Made by a program: the position numbers and the translations under genes
Assembly: GCA_947503265.1 (NCBI GenBank)
Contig: CANNDC010000015.1
Span: 1-64,000 of the forward strand
Source of the DNA: an uncultured Alteromonadaceae bacterium
Lineage (GTDB): Bacteria > Pseudomonadota > Gammaproteobacteria > Enterobacterales > Alteromonadaceae
Length of the DNA: 64,000 nucleotides
Reading direction: 5' to 3'
Notes under the pieces: generated by a model
The model's database searches: none
What the model saw: only the letters and a program-made list of their open reading frames with translations
Told to the model about the DNA's origin: nothing
In this document: positions 37,771-51,769 of the stretch, piece after piece
Layout: the number at the start of each line of letters is the position of its first letter
Position numbering within the stretch: position 1 is the first letter of the stretch

Positions 37771-38048
37771 TTATCAGCCAACATCCAAACAGTGAAAGTT
37801 AGTACAAAAATGACACTGAGTAGGCTCATCCATAGGCTCCGCAGGCTAACACGGCAAAAACTAACGATGAGAATAGCGAAATAAAGTGGATAACTAAGCA
37901 TAGAAGCCACAAGTACACTTTCACTCAAAGGATAGTCACCGCTTACTCTCAAAATATAAACAAAGACGATGCTAAACAGACTGGACACGGCATAGCCGCC
38001 AAGAATAGCGGCTATGCAACGTGATAAAACAGCGATCGAATAAGGCAA
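37767..38048 (-). CDS. DUF3649-like small membrane protein
   Basis: 93 aa, three hydrophobic segments (RCIAAILGGYAVSSLFSIVFVYIL, ASMLSYPLYFAILIVSF, LLSVIFVLTFTVWMLADK). The layout and position match DUF3649 proteins between a TonB-dependent receptor and a PepSY gene. It starts 3 bp after the receptor stop and overlaps the PepSY gene by 4 bp. Function unknown. Confidence 0.82.
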   Translation of the reverse strand: MPYSIAVLSRCIAAILGGYAVSSLFSIVFVYILRVSGDYPLSESVLVASMLSYPLYFAILIVSFCRVSLRSLWMSLLSVIFVLTFTVWMLADK

Positions 38049-38050
38049 GG

Positions 38051-40480
38051 TTAAAAATGATAGTGCGCGGTTAACTTGGCATTTCGACTTTCAGCAGGTA
38101 AACCACCCAAAAACATGGCTCTACTGTAGTAAGTCTCATCCGTCAGGTTACGCAGATTGAGCTGTAAGTCCCAATCTTCTAATCGGTAGCTAATCGCAGC
38201 ATCCCAAACTGAATAGGAAGGAAGTGATGCATAAGGCAAACCGAATGCGGAAGAATTGACAGTTCGCTCATCTTCATAGCTCACCCCTAAACTAAAGATA
38301 ACAGGAGCAGCCAGTCCATCAAATTTCTGCTCGTAACTCGTCCAGATACGAGCAAATTTAAGCGGAACACCTTTAGATTGGCCAGAAAAATCATTGCCTT
38401 GAATAGTGATGGCATCTTGATAAGTTGCATTAAAATTCATCAACCAGTTTTCGTTCAGGTTAAAGTTTAAGTCGATTTCTGCCCCTTTACTTCTGTCTTC
38501 TTGGTCAAAGAAATACTGAGGAACATCAATATTGAAAGTGGGCGAATCAGGGTTGTCGTCGTATTCGTCATTGCCGTATCTCAAGTTTGTTCGACTGGTC
38601 TCAAAAATAACAAATGAAGCAAGTAGATTTTCATCAAACGCAGTCATTCGAAATCCAAGATCAATCGAGATAGATTCGGAGTTCGGCCTGTCATCTCCTT
38701 GAGAATCTAGACTTCCCAAAATGCTATAGGCAGTTTGACCCTTTGAATAATTCAAAAACGCAGCTGTTTGCTCAGAAAACTGGTAATTCAAACCAAGATT
38801 GTAAGTAAAACCTGAATCGTCTGTATCCAGTTCTTCTCCTACACCGGGTGCCCTGTCTGTACCTTTGTGCTGATAATCCTGATCTATCACAGTGTATGCT
38901 GCGCCTATACGAGCTGTTAGCGCATCAGAGAAATAAACCACTTCTTGAGCACTGATGCCCCAAGCACTGACACTTTTATCGTAGTTTGATCTTAAACTGG
39001 GATCATAATCTTCAAACTGTCCTGTGGGGAAATTCGGATTTCGAATATCTAAAATGTACGGAAGACTTCCTCCGCCATCTGCATCATAGATGGAATAGGA
39101 CTGAACGCTGGCTTCCCTACTCTCGTAGTTAGCACTAAGCAAATGTTCGCCAGACACAGAACCTAAACTCCATGTATTAGTTAAATCAATAAAGTACTGC
39201 CACATTTTTTCATCGGCTAATTGACTTCGATATTCTTGCCTACGAGCAGCATAGGGAAAAAGCGTGTCGTCTACGACCAAGGGTGCTCTGGGGTTTGCGT
39301 TAATTTCTCCGTTTCTATTCCAGTAAACATAGTTAAAAGCACCAGTCTGACGAACAAATTTGGAAGAGTAGTCTCGATATTGAAGTTGCTGAGTTAGCTT
39401 AAAATCGTCTGTAAAACTAATATCATGGCGAAGTTTAACGCGGACTTCCGTGCCATCATTCGGACGAGACAGCGGAGAAATCAACCCTTGCGAGCCTAAA
39501 TCAAAAGGTTCTGAACCATCGCTTGCCAAAACAGAGTTAGCCAGCTCTTGGCGCTGTTCATTTGAAAGTTGAATTCCAAAAACGTTATCGCCATCTGAAT
39601 CACTATCGTTTGGTAAATCGGCTGCTGAGATATTGGCAGGAGAAACACTAATATCATCCAAACTCAGTATTCTGACAGGGTGACCGATTGAATCCACTTG
39701 AACAGAATCATCGATTAGTGCCGCCGAGAATAAAAATTGGTTGTCTTGTGATACATCGAGACTAACTGATCCATATAACTCTGTTCTTTCCGAACTCAAA
39801 CCACGATATCCATCAGAGGTTTCGTAATTGGCAACAATTCGGTAGGCCGAATTGTCATTGATGCCTCCAGTTGCATCAAGCATCAAACCGTAATTTGCCC
39901 ATTGTCCAATAACCGTTCTGACTGAGTATGCCTCTTCTTGTTGCGGCTTCTTCTCGATTAAATTGATCACACCACCAGCGGCACCGATGCCGTAAAGGCC
40001 AGTTGCTGGCCCTTTTAACACTTCTATGCTTTCTATATTTGTCATAGAACGTGTTGGATTGTAATTATTTCCCAGATTAGCCCCCCCATAAATGCCATCA
40101 TAGGTGTAATTGACATCTAAACCTCGAATACTCAAGTTGTCGCCAATGCCATAATTGTTTCCAGCTTGTGTTAAACCACTCACGTTTCGTAGGCTTTCCT
40201 GAAGTGTCACCGCAGATTGTTCATTGAATAAAGTGCTATCAACCACCACCACAGCCGCTGGTGTTTGAATTAACTGCATATTTGACTTGGTTGCCGTGCC
40301 TGACTCCAAGATCAGACTATTCAGCCGACCATAAACCGTTAGTTTTTCGATACTTTGCTCTTCTGCATTTGGAGTTTGCTGAGCGATGACTGAAAAAGAT
40401 GAAAGTGAAAAAGTAATAGAAATAGCCAACAAAGAAGGCATTTTGCCCTTTAAGTATTTACGTGTTTGTATATGAAACAT
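38051..40480 (-). CDS. TonB-dependent siderophore receptor
   Basis: 809 aa from the ATG at 40480, 45 codons inside the longest frame, because it yields a signal peptide (LLAISITFSLSSFSVIAQ) and lies below the Fur box. A plug domain (AAVVVVDSTLFNEQSAVTLQESLRNVSGL, then LSIRGLDVNYTYDGIYGG) precedes a 22-strand barrel ending in HYHF with a terminal Phe. It imports a ferric siderophore across the outer membrane with TonB. First gene of an operon with DUF3649, PepSY and DUF3325 genes. It lacks an STN domain, so it does not signal. Confidence 0.93.
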   Translation of the reverse strand: MFHIQTRKYLKGKMPSLLAISITFSLSSFSVIAQQTPNAEEQSIEKLTVYGRLNSLILESGTATKSNMQLIQTPAAVVVVDSTLFNEQSAVTLQESLRNVSGLTQAGNNYGIGDNLSIRGLDVNYTYDGIYGGANLGNNYNPTRSMTNIESIEVLKGPATGLYGIGAAGGVINLIEKKPQQEEAYSVRTVIGQWANYGLMLDATGGINDNSAYRIVANYETSDGYRGLSSERTELYGSVSLDVSQDNQFLFSAALIDDSVQVDSIGHPVRILSLDDISVSPANISAADLPNDSDSDGDNVFGIQLSNEQRQELANSVLASDGSEPFDLGSQGLISPLSRPNDGTEVRVKLRHDISFTDDFKLTQQLQYRDYSSKFVRQTGAFNYVYWNRNGEINANPRAPLVVDDTLFPYAARRQEYRSQLADEKMWQYFIDLTNTWSLGSVSGEHLLSANYESREASVQSYSIYDADGGGSLPYILDIRNPNFPTGQFEDYDPSLRSNYDKSVSAWGISAQEVVYFSDALTARIGAAYTVIDQDYQHKGTDRAPGVGEELDTDDSGFTYNLGLNYQFSEQTAAFLNYSKGQTAYSILGSLDSQGDDRPNSESISIDLGFRMTAFDENLLASFVIFETSRTNLRYGNDEYDDNPDSPTFNIDVPQYFFDQEDRSKGAEIDLNFNLNENWLMNFNATYQDAITIQGNDFSGQSKGVPLKFARIWTSYEQKFDGLAAPVIFSLGVSYEDERTVNSSAFGLPYASLPSYSVWDAAISYRLEDWDLQLNLRNLTDETYYSRAMFLGGLPAESRNAKLTAHYHF

Positions 40481-40518
40481 TATGAATTGCCAGATGAAAT
40501 AGATTTTAATTGAACTTA

Positions 40519-40537
40519 AATGATAACCATTATCATT
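40519..40537. promoter_or_regulatory. Fur box
   Basis: AATGATAACCATTATCATT is a 19-bp near-palindrome close to the Fur consensus GATAATGATAATCATTATC. It lies 38 bp upstream of the receptor ATG on the minus strand and 31 bp upstream of a small plus-strand ORF, so it may control both directions. Confidence 0.88.
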
Positions 40538-40568
40538 TGTATTTACAATATCGAAAGTGAATTTAAAA

Positions 40569-40715
40569 ATGACTAGTCGCTTACCAGTGCAAATTACGCT
40601 GGTTGTATTGGTCATATCTGTTACGCTGTTTATGTTGTCCTATCTGGCATTGGACTTTTACAATAGAGTGGTGCTTCGACCAGAGCGTGAAGCGAAATTA
40701 AACTCGATTTTATGA
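40569..40715 (+). CDS. Possible 48-aa single-helix membrane protein
   Basis: 48 aa: a short basic start (MTSRLPVQ), one membrane helix (ITLVVLVISVTLFMLSYLAL) and a basic tail (FYNRVVLRPEREAKLNSIL). It is divergent from the siderophore receptor and shares the Fur box, which suggests iron control. The Shine-Dalgarno is weak (AAGTGA). The protein-like distribution of hydrophobic and charged residues favours a real gene, but no family is recognised. Confidence 0.4.
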   Translation: MTSRLPVQITLVVLVISVTLFMLSYLALDFYNRVVLRPEREAKLNSIL

Positions 40716-40806
40716 GTTGCATGAATCGCCGCAATGTCCATTGCAAGTCATGTAAACTGGCCCTAAGTATTGAAATCAGAGGTTTGCTTCTAAGCTAAGG
40801 AATGAT

Positions 40807-41445
40807 ATGACTCAGGAAACCTTTTCCGCCCTGCCATTATGGCGCGAAGGCTTGGAAACCACATTAGAGCAAACTAAGCATCAAGCTAGCTCTCGCTACT
40901 TGCAATTCGCCAGTATAGGTTTGGATGCAAGACCGAAAGTAAGAACGCTGGTGTTTCGAGGATTTATTGAAAATAGTGACTCGCTAGTCATTCATACAGA
41001 TATTCGAACTGAAAAACACAAGGAGTTGGATAAGACTCCCGATGCAGAAATAAGTTGGTATTTTACTGAAACTAGAGAGCAGTTCAGAATTGCTGGAAAA
41101 GTGAATCAAGTGACGAAAGAATCTAATGATTTACAGATTGAACGCAGCCAACACTGGCAGAATTTATCGACCGCAGCGAAACTAGATTACTACAAACCTG
41201 TTCCAGGCATTCCGTTGCCAAGCACAACACAGGCAAGCACAGTAAAGGCAAACACAGTACAGGCAAACACAGATATAGACACCCCTTCAGAGCAAGTACT
41301 TACCACACCCCATGAAAACTTTGTTTTACTGATCTTTAAACCCGAGCAAGTTGATCATGTGATGCTAATGCCTTCACCTCATCAACGTGTGATGCATAGC
41401 TTGCAGCCTAACAACCTATGGGAAAGCAAGCCCATCACTCCTTAA
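40807..41445 (+). CDS. Pyridoxamine 5'-phosphate oxidase-like FMN-binding protein
   Basis: 212 aa. The sequence SSRYLQFASIGLDARPKVRTLVFRG and HTDIRTEKHKELDKTPDAEISWYF fits the Alr4036-type FMN-binding split-barrel (Pyridox_oxase_2). These proteins bind FMN and their reaction is usually unknown. A Thr/Gln/Ala-rich insert (about residues 140-160) consists of repeated ASTVKANTVQANTD-like units encoded by a short imperfect DNA repeat. It is a single-gene unit. Confidence 0.85.
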   Translation: MTQETFSALPLWREGLETTLEQTKHQASSRYLQFASIGLDARPKVRTLVFRGFIENSDSLVIHTDIRTEKHKELDKTPDAEISWYFTETREQFRIAGKVNQVTKESNDLQIERSQHWQNLSTAAKLDYYKPVPGIPLPSTTQASTVKANTVQANTDIDTPSEQVLTTPHENFVLLIFKPEQVDHVMLMPSPHQRVMHSLQPNNLWESKPITP

Positions 41446-41466
41446 TAACTAGAAGTCAGTGCCACG

Positions 41467-42459
41467 CTACCCCTGCAATTCAGTAACAATTTGTTCAAGG
41501 GTTTCAAGTTTAGTTTTGTCTGCTTGATCACCCTTTGCCTTCTCAGCTTTAACTTCCCGTTCAAATTTCTTAATCATCAAATTGCGTTTTTTACGATTAT
41601 AGAGTTCCAATGAGAACTGATCTTTAACCGAAGGTAAGATGGCATTAATAATCCGGTCTAGAATTTGATAAAGGAACTCGATTGAATAACCCGCAATAAA
41701 GCCCAATGCTGCCGAGCTCATGGCTACACCATCAGCACCGCCGACACTTTCACCGATTGCGACACTCTCTTCCAAGAAGAGAATAGTGACGCCACCGCTC
41801 ACTGTGCCCAAAAATAACCGATTAAAATGTTCCGGAAGTTTAGCAGGGTTAAACGTGCGTCCTGACAAGCGTGTACTGGTGATACGCATTAAATAAACAT
41901 TCGCACCCAACATGCCAAACACAAAGGGGTTCAAATATTGGTAAAAGAACAATAGTCCGGAATCTCGTTCTGGCACTACGGAACCTTCTGGATACTTTTC
42001 AGGGAAGGTAGTGATATAAAAATCACAGTACATGGCGAAAAAAATCAGTGAGAACATGATGACCCACAACATCATCAAATATAACCCCATAGGCGAGCGG
42101 AAATATCGATCCCCATTTGCCCCACCCGTGGCACGCAAAGTATCGATTGTGACACCGGCATGTTCTTCGGTACTAATGCACTCTGTTAATTCGACTTCTA
42201 CATCGATGAGTTGATTGACTAACTCTTTTCTGCGCTCTTTAACACTGTCTTTAGGTGAGCTCGTGTCGCCCTTCGCTGAGCTTTGCGCATCTGAGGATAA
42301 CTCATCTTGAAACTCTTGGTATTCAATCAACAGTCTGCGTGCCTTGCCCACTTTGTCGAACCCAATCTTTTGGTCTTCAACATAGTCACAAAGAATTTGA
42401 ACATCCTCTACTAGTGAGCTCTTTTTATGGCCCATGATTCTTTTGTATAAATCGATCAT
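41467..42459 (-). CDS. Membrane protein of unknown function
   Basis: 330 aa. The first 125 residues are cytoplasmic, helical and charged. Two or three membrane helices follow (MGLYLMMLWVIMFSLIFFAMY, YLNPFVFGMLGANVYLM, and a Gly/Ser-rich segment around AALGFIAGYSIEFLYQIL). The C-terminal 60 residues are a Lys/Glu-rich coiled coil. No family is recognised. The coiled-coil ends suggest an oligomeric membrane scaffold, but this is a guess. It is encoded 78 bp downstream of the RNase J-like gene in the same direction. Confidence 0.7.
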   Translation of the reverse strand: MIDLYKRIMGHKKSSLVEDVQILCDYVEDQKIGFDKVGKARRLLIEYQEFQDELSSDAQSSAKGDTSSPKDSVKERRKELVNQLIDVEVELTECISTEEHAGVTIDTLRATGGANGDRYFRSPMGLYLMMLWVIMFSLIFFAMYCDFYITTFPEKYPEGSVVPERDSGLLFFYQYLNPFVFGMLGANVYLMRITSTRLSGRTFNPAKLPEHFNRLFLGTVSGGVTILFLEESVAIGESVGGADGVAMSSAALGFIAGYSIEFLYQILDRIINAILPSVKDQFSLELYNRKKRNLMIKKFEREVKAEKAKGDQADKTKLETLEQIVTELQG

Positions 42460-42537
42460 CTTATTCTTCTAATTGTTCTGATTGATACAAATATGGTTGA
42501 AAACCACCCAATAAGGCAAGGTAATTGAGAGAATAAT

Positions 42538-43908
42538 TTATTGTTGAATGATTATTCGGCCTGTTCTTACCGCGTTTTTACGCATTTTTTGTTGCGGTGC
42601 CAAGATGAAAATGTCTCCGTTTAAACCGGTTAAAGATTTGGGAACATGGCTTTGCCTCGCTATCTCAGCATTAGCAATCATATGGGGTATTTCACCGTGC
42701 GTCGGGACGGCTATTTGCGGTCTCACCCATTCATACATTTTGCGCAATTCATCCTGACAAGGATGGCCTGATGCGTGGATGGGTAGCCTTGAAGACTCAG
42801 ATAAAACAGTCGTTATTTTTCTAGCTTTAAACGCATCGCAAAGCTTATCAATGGACTTTTCATTACCTGGAATGACAATGGAGCTGAATATCACCAAATC
42901 ACCTTCGTCCAGCGACAAATCACGATAATTGTCTTGAGCCAATCTAGTTAGTGCCGCTCTTGGTTCACCTTGACTACCAGTGGCAACGGCCAGCACCTCA
43001 TCTGCCATGAGATAACCTGCATGATGGGAATCTATGATATTCAAATCTTCGGGCCAGTGACCGGTTGACTTGGCTGCCGCGACCGTATTTTGCAATGACC
43101 GACCCAAGAGTGCGAAGTAACGCCCAGTTTCGTTGGCAATTCTTGCTAGCGTAATAAGCCTTGCGATATTGCTACTGAAACATCCAACCACTACACGCTT
43201 TTTTGCTTCACCTATCAATTTAGATAAACCGTGGTAACACTGTTGTTCCGATACAGAATGCCCCTCTCGCAATGCATTGGTAGAATCGCAAACCATGGCT
43301 AGAATATTCTGTTTTCGCATCAACTTAAAAGGATGTTCCCGGAATGGCTTGTCTGTCACAGGGGCTAGATCAATTTTCCAATCTGCGGTGTGAAATACCG
43401 AGCCCGCATCGGTGTGAATTGTTAACCCATGAGCTTCGGGGAGTGAATGGGTAATCGGTAGCCATTCTACTTTGAAATCGCCAATTGCAATGGTTTGGCC
43501 TGATTCCACTTCAACAATAGGAATATTGGGTTTATTGCCATTTCTCGCCAACTTTCTACGTAAAGTTTCAGCTGTATATTTTGTGGTATAAACCGGACAT
43601 TTAAATCTGTGCCATAGATAAGGTAGCGCACCAATGTGATCTTCATGGGCATGGGTGATAACGATTCCTTTCAATCGTTCTTTTTGACGACTGATAAAAG
43701 CCGGGTCCGCACAAACAATTTCGTGTTTTTCTGCATGACTTGCTTGGTAATCATCTTCAGGGTTTAAAGGGCTATTAAACGTTAAACCACAATCTATCAT
43801 CAGCCATTGCTCTGCATGCCCGTATAAATTCATGTTCATACCTATCTCACCCGTACCACCTAAAGGCAGAAACCAGAGATCCTTAACGCTTGGGGTTAGT
43901 GAACGAAT
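42538..43908 (-). CDS. RNase J-like beta-CASP metallo-hydrolase, probable AUU start
   Basis: 456 aa if translation begins at the ATT at 43908-43906. The first ATG (43839) lies after the codons for the conserved LPLGGTGEIG strand, which RNase J enzymes need, and has no Shine-Dalgarno. The ATT has AAGGAG six bases upstream and a stop codon lies just before, with no ATG, GTG or TTG between. The MBL motif HAHEDHIGALPYLW, TADWKID and the beta-CASP signature segments (CDSTNALREGHS, TGSQGEPRAAL, ASGHPCQDEL) are intact. Likely a 5' exonuclease/endonuclease for RNA. Rare AUU starts are known for infC and pcnB. Confidence 0.85.
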   Translation of the reverse strand: MRSLTPSVKDLWFLPLGGTGEIGMNMNLYGHAEQWLMIDCGLTFNSPLNPEDDYQASHAEKHEIVCADPAFISRQKERLKGIVITHAHEDHIGALPYLWHRFKCPVYTTKYTAETLRRKLARNGNKPNIPIVEVESGQTIAIGDFKVEWLPITHSLPEAHGLTIHTDAGSVFHTADWKIDLAPVTDKPFREHPFKLMRKQNILAMVCDSTNALREGHSVSEQQCYHGLSKLIGEAKKRVVVGCFSSNIARLITLARIANETGRYFALLGRSLQNTVAAAKSTGHWPEDLNIIDSHHAGYLMADEVLAVATGSQGEPRAALTRLAQDNYRDLSLDEGDLVIFSSIVIPGNEKSIDKLCDAFKARKITTVLSESSRLPIHASGHPCQDELRKMYEWVRPQIAVPTHGEIPHMIANAEIARQSHVPKSLTGLNGDIFILAPQQKMRKNAVRTGRIIIQQ

Positions 43909-44028
43909 TTTGTACTCCTTTGATTAGCCAACCACAGGCTAAAATGGCATAAATAGATATGACTACTCACGAGCCCGCCATTTAGTTTACAATATGCGGC
44001 CATATTTAAGCTAAAGATGTTGATTTGA

Positions 44029-44925
44029 ATGTTTAGGAACATTATTGGTGCAATTTCTATTGTCGGTTATTTTATAAATACCGTTTTTTGGGTCATCCCC
44101 ATTGTTATTTTTTCAATTTTAAAACTGATCCCCATAGCCCCTTGGCAGACTTTTGTAAGCCATATTCTTGATGGCTGTGCGACGTCTTGGATTACCCTTA
44201 ACAACCTCAACCAAAAGCTTACCAGCTCTACCAAATGGCAAGTGGAAGGGACAGACTCATTAACACTGAATGATTGGTACTTGGTAATTTCAAACCACCA
44301 ATCATGGGTAGACATTCTTGTTTTACAACGCATATTCAATCGTAAAATCCCGTTTCTTAAGTTTTTTCTTAAAAAAGAACTTATCTGGGTTCCATTTCTC
44401 GGGATTGCATGGTGGGCGTTAGATTTTCCTTTTATGAGCAGGCACAGTAAATCTTATCTTGCAAAAAATCCGCACATGAAAGGAAAGGACTTAGAAAACA
44501 CCCGAAAAGCCTGTGAGAAATTTAAATACAAACCTGTGAGTGTGATGAACTTTGTGGAAGGCACTAGGTTAACCACAGAGAAACAAGCACGCAGTGCAAA
44601 GACATTTGAATACCTGTTGAAACCAAAAGCGGGGGGAATGGCATTTGTACTTGGTGCCATGGGTGAGCAATTACACAAATTACTCGATGTCACAATATAC
44701 TACCCTCAAGGCATACCAACTTTTTGGGATTTTGTTTGTGGCCGTGTTAAAACCATTCAGGTTGATGTACGTATACGTTCTATTGAAGAAATTTTGAAAA
44801 GTGACTATTACGCCATGGATTATTTCGAAAACCCCGCTCAACGCGCTAAATTTCAACAATGGCTAAACGGCATTTGGGCTGAAAAAGACCTGACTATTAA
44901 AACAATGGTAGAAAAAGGCGAATAA
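44029..44925 (+). CDS. Acyltransferase of the PlsC/YihG type (1)
   Basis: 298 aa inner membrane protein. Two N-terminal hydrophobic segments lead to the catalytic NHQSWVDILVL (H-x4-D) and the glycerol-phosphate binding NFVEGTRLT. These are signatures of 1-acylglycerol-3-phosphate acyltransferases, and the length and spacing fit YihG-type proteins. It transfers acyl chains to lysophospholipid. Followed after 3 bp by a paralogue, so duplication in tandem is evident. Confidence 0.9.
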   Translation: MFRNIIGAISIVGYFINTVFWVIPIVIFSILKLIPIAPWQTFVSHILDGCATSWITLNNLNQKLTSSTKWQVEGTDSLTLNDWYLVISNHQSWVDILVLQRIFNRKIPFLKFFLKKELIWVPFLGIAWWALDFPFMSRHSKSYLAKNPHMKGKDLENTRKACEKFKYKPVSVMNFVEGTRLTTEKQARSAKTFEYLLKPKAGGMAFVLGAMGEQLHKLLDVTIYYPQGIPTFWDFVCGRVKTIQVDVRIRSIEEILKSDYYAMDYFENPAQRAKFQQWLNGIWAEKDLTIKTMVEKGE

Positions 44926-44928
44926 GAG

Positions 44929-45828
44929 ATGATGAGATTCATCCCCTCATTCATTATTTATCCTGTTCATTTCATATTACAAATTATCAATATGACGTTT
45001 TGGGCAGTGTTGTTGACTGTTTTTGGCATCATCAAATTTTTACTTCCCTTTAGTCCATTTTCACGTGCTATCAATCCACTAATGAGTGCGTTTTTATCGG
45101 CATTTGGGCACATATCAGTTGGCCTTATTAAATTCTTCAATAACGCACATTGGCATTACGAACTCGATGGCGAGCTGAGTAAAGATAACTGGTATTTGAT
45201 GATGCCCAATCATCTGAGCTACATGGACATTATCTTACTGATTGAGTTTGCAGCTAAACGCATTCCATCACCAAAGTTTTTTTTGAAGAAAGAGCTTATG
45301 TGGATGCCGTGTGTTGGTGTTGCTGCATGGGCGCTAGATATGCCTTTTATGCGAAGATACAGTCGAGATTTTGTTGAGAAAAATCCGCATCTGAAAGGTA
45401 AAGACATAGAGACAACGCGAAAGTCTTGCCAAAAGTTTAAGCACACACCGACAACCGTTATTAACTTTGTTGAGGGCAGTCGATTTACACCGGAGAAGAA
45501 ACAACTTAAGAACAGCCCCTATCAACACCTTCTTCCCCCAAAAGCTGGAGGAGTGGCGTTTACACTCGCGGCCATGGGTGAACAGTTCACTAATATTTTG
45601 GATGTCACTATTCAGTATCCCAAAAACCTCGAGCACCCCATGAACGATATGCTCGCAGGTAAGCTACAGGAAGTAGTGATTCATGTTAACGTTATGCCTG
45701 TGCACAAAGATGTCATTGGCGATTATTTTAATGACCAAGAATTCAAACAGGGTTTTCAACAATGGTTAAATGATACCTGGAAACGCAAAGACATCCTTAT
45801 CGGAAAAATAAAAGCGGGCGAAAAATGA
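44929..45828 (+). CDS. Acyltransferase of the PlsC/YihG type (2)
   Basis: 299 aa, paralogous to the preceding gene across its whole length. H-x4-D is in NHLSYMDIILL and the second motif is NFVEGSRFTPEKK. PNHLS replaces SNHQS, so acyl specificity may differ. Its 3' end overlaps the MscS-family gene by 4 bp (ATGA). The three genes form an operon in which two lipid-modifying enzymes precede a mechanosensitive channel. Confidence 0.9.
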   Translation: MMRFIPSFIIYPVHFILQIINMTFWAVLLTVFGIIKFLLPFSPFSRAINPLMSAFLSAFGHISVGLIKFFNNAHWHYELDGELSKDNWYLMMPNHLSYMDIILLIEFAAKRIPSPKFFLKKELMWMPCVGVAAWALDMPFMRRYSRDFVEKNPHLKGKDIETTRKSCQKFKHTPTTVINFVEGSRFTPEKKQLKNSPYQHLLPPKAGGVAFTLAAMGEQFTNILDVTIQYPKNLEHPMNDMLAGKLQEVVIHVNVMPVHKDVIGDYFNDQEFKQGFQQWLNDTWKRKDILIGKIKAGEK

Positions 45829-47069
45829 AAACAACAGATATCAAGCAGTGGATTATCGATGGTTTATCCATGATGAATTTAGATGTCACTACTGACAGTG
45901 GAATTTATCAGGCAAGTGCCACTTTGGTATTGGTAGTTTTTGCTTATTTAGTTTTTGTAGTGGCCAGAACATTACGACGTTTCTATATTAAAAAGTTTAC
46001 TATTACGCGCAAGAGTGAGTGGGATGATGAGCTTCAAAAACACGGCTTCTTTAGACGCTGTGGTCATATTCTTCCCGCCCTTGTGATTTTTATTTTTAGT
46101 CCTTTATTCTTTGTTGAAACTGACCTTATTTACTCCATTCTGCGTAAGGCGATGCAAATATACATCGTTGTTTCTGTGGTTTGGGCTGGCAATGCGTTGT
46201 TCAACACCATAGAAGATATCTACAACGCTTCTGAATTGGCCAAACGGGCACCGATCACCGGTTTTGTGCAAGTTGGGAAGCTGTTGATGGTGATCATTGC
46301 GATCTTACTGATTATTTCCAGTTTATTGAGCAAATCTCCGCTTATATTGTTGTCAGGATTAGGCGCAATCACAGCTATTTTGTTGTTGTTATTCCGCGAC
46401 ACAATTTTAGGATTTGTCGCTGGGATACAGATTGCCGCAAATCGAATGGTAAACACAGGCGATTGGGTAGAGCTGCCGAAATACGGGGCCGACGGCGAAG
46501 TGATGCAAGTAGGACTAACAACTGTAAAAGTCCGAAATTGGGATAAAACCATATCAACAGTCCCGACTTATTCGTTGATAACGGATTCCATGAAGAATTG
46601 GCGAGGCATGTCTGAATCAGGTGGCCGACGCATTAAACGGCATCTGCAAATCGACATCCAAAGCATCCGATTTTGTGACCAAGAAACATTAGCGAAATAC
46701 AAAAAAATTCGCTACATCAAAGACTATATAGAACAGAAGACTCAGGAACTTCGAGACTTCCATCAACAGCAAAATATTGATGAACAGGATTTGATTAACA
46801 GCAGAAGACTCACCAATATCGGCACACTTAGAGCCTACATGAGAGCGTATCTAGTCAATCATCCGAAGATTAATCATGAAATGACCTACATGGTGCGCCA
46901 ACTTCCACCAACGGAACACGGTTTACCGTTAGAAATCTATTGTTTTAGCGCTGATAAAGACTGGGTGGCTTATGAAGGTATACAAGCAGATATCTTTGAC
47001 CATATGATTGCGATGTTACCTATATTTGATTTACGCGCTTATCAACGGATAAGTGATAAGCAATCCTGA
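45825..47069 (+). CDS. MscS-family mechanosensitive channel (YbdG-like)
   Basis: 414 aa. N-terminal membrane helices (about five) lead to the pore helix region LIISSLLSKSPLILLSGLGAI, then IQIAANRMVNTGDWVELPKYGADGEV, the conserved beta domain of MscS. The extended C-terminus (MIAMLPIFDLRAYQ) resembles the YbdG branch of the family. It would open on membrane tension. Linked to the two acyltransferases by a 4-bp overlap. Confidence 0.9.
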   Translation: MKTTDIKQWIIDGLSMMNLDVTTDSGIYQASATLVLVVFAYLVFVVARTLRRFYIKKFTITRKSEWDDELQKHGFFRRCGHILPALVIFIFSPLFFVETDLIYSILRKAMQIYIVVSVVWAGNALFNTIEDIYNASELAKRAPITGFVQVGKLLMVIIAILLIISSLLSKSPLILLSGLGAITAILLLLFRDTILGFVAGIQIAANRMVNTGDWVELPKYGADGEVMQVGLTTVKVRNWDKTISTVPTYSLITDSMKNWRGMSESGGRRIKRHLQIDIQSIRFCDQETLAKYKKIRYIKDYIEQKTQELRDFHQQQNIDEQDLINSRRLTNIGTLRAYMRAYLVNHPKINHEMTYMVRQLPPTEHGLPLEIYCFSADKDWVAYEGIQADIFDHMIAMLPIFDLRAYQRISDKQS

Positions 47070-47122
47070 CAAGTAAATTTAACTCATTGTTCACTACTCA
47101 GCCTAATTGATATTTTCGCAGA

Positions 47123-51707
<4,585 letters not shown>

Positions 51708-51769
51708 CTACTCGATAATTTTATCTAGGGATAAGGGCCTTCCGGCCCCGCAATAGCGAACTCAACCGA

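Noticed and set aside
40481..40615. 45-codon N-terminal extension of the siderophore receptor
   Set aside because: It would place the start upstream of the Fur box and put residues ahead of a typical signal peptide.
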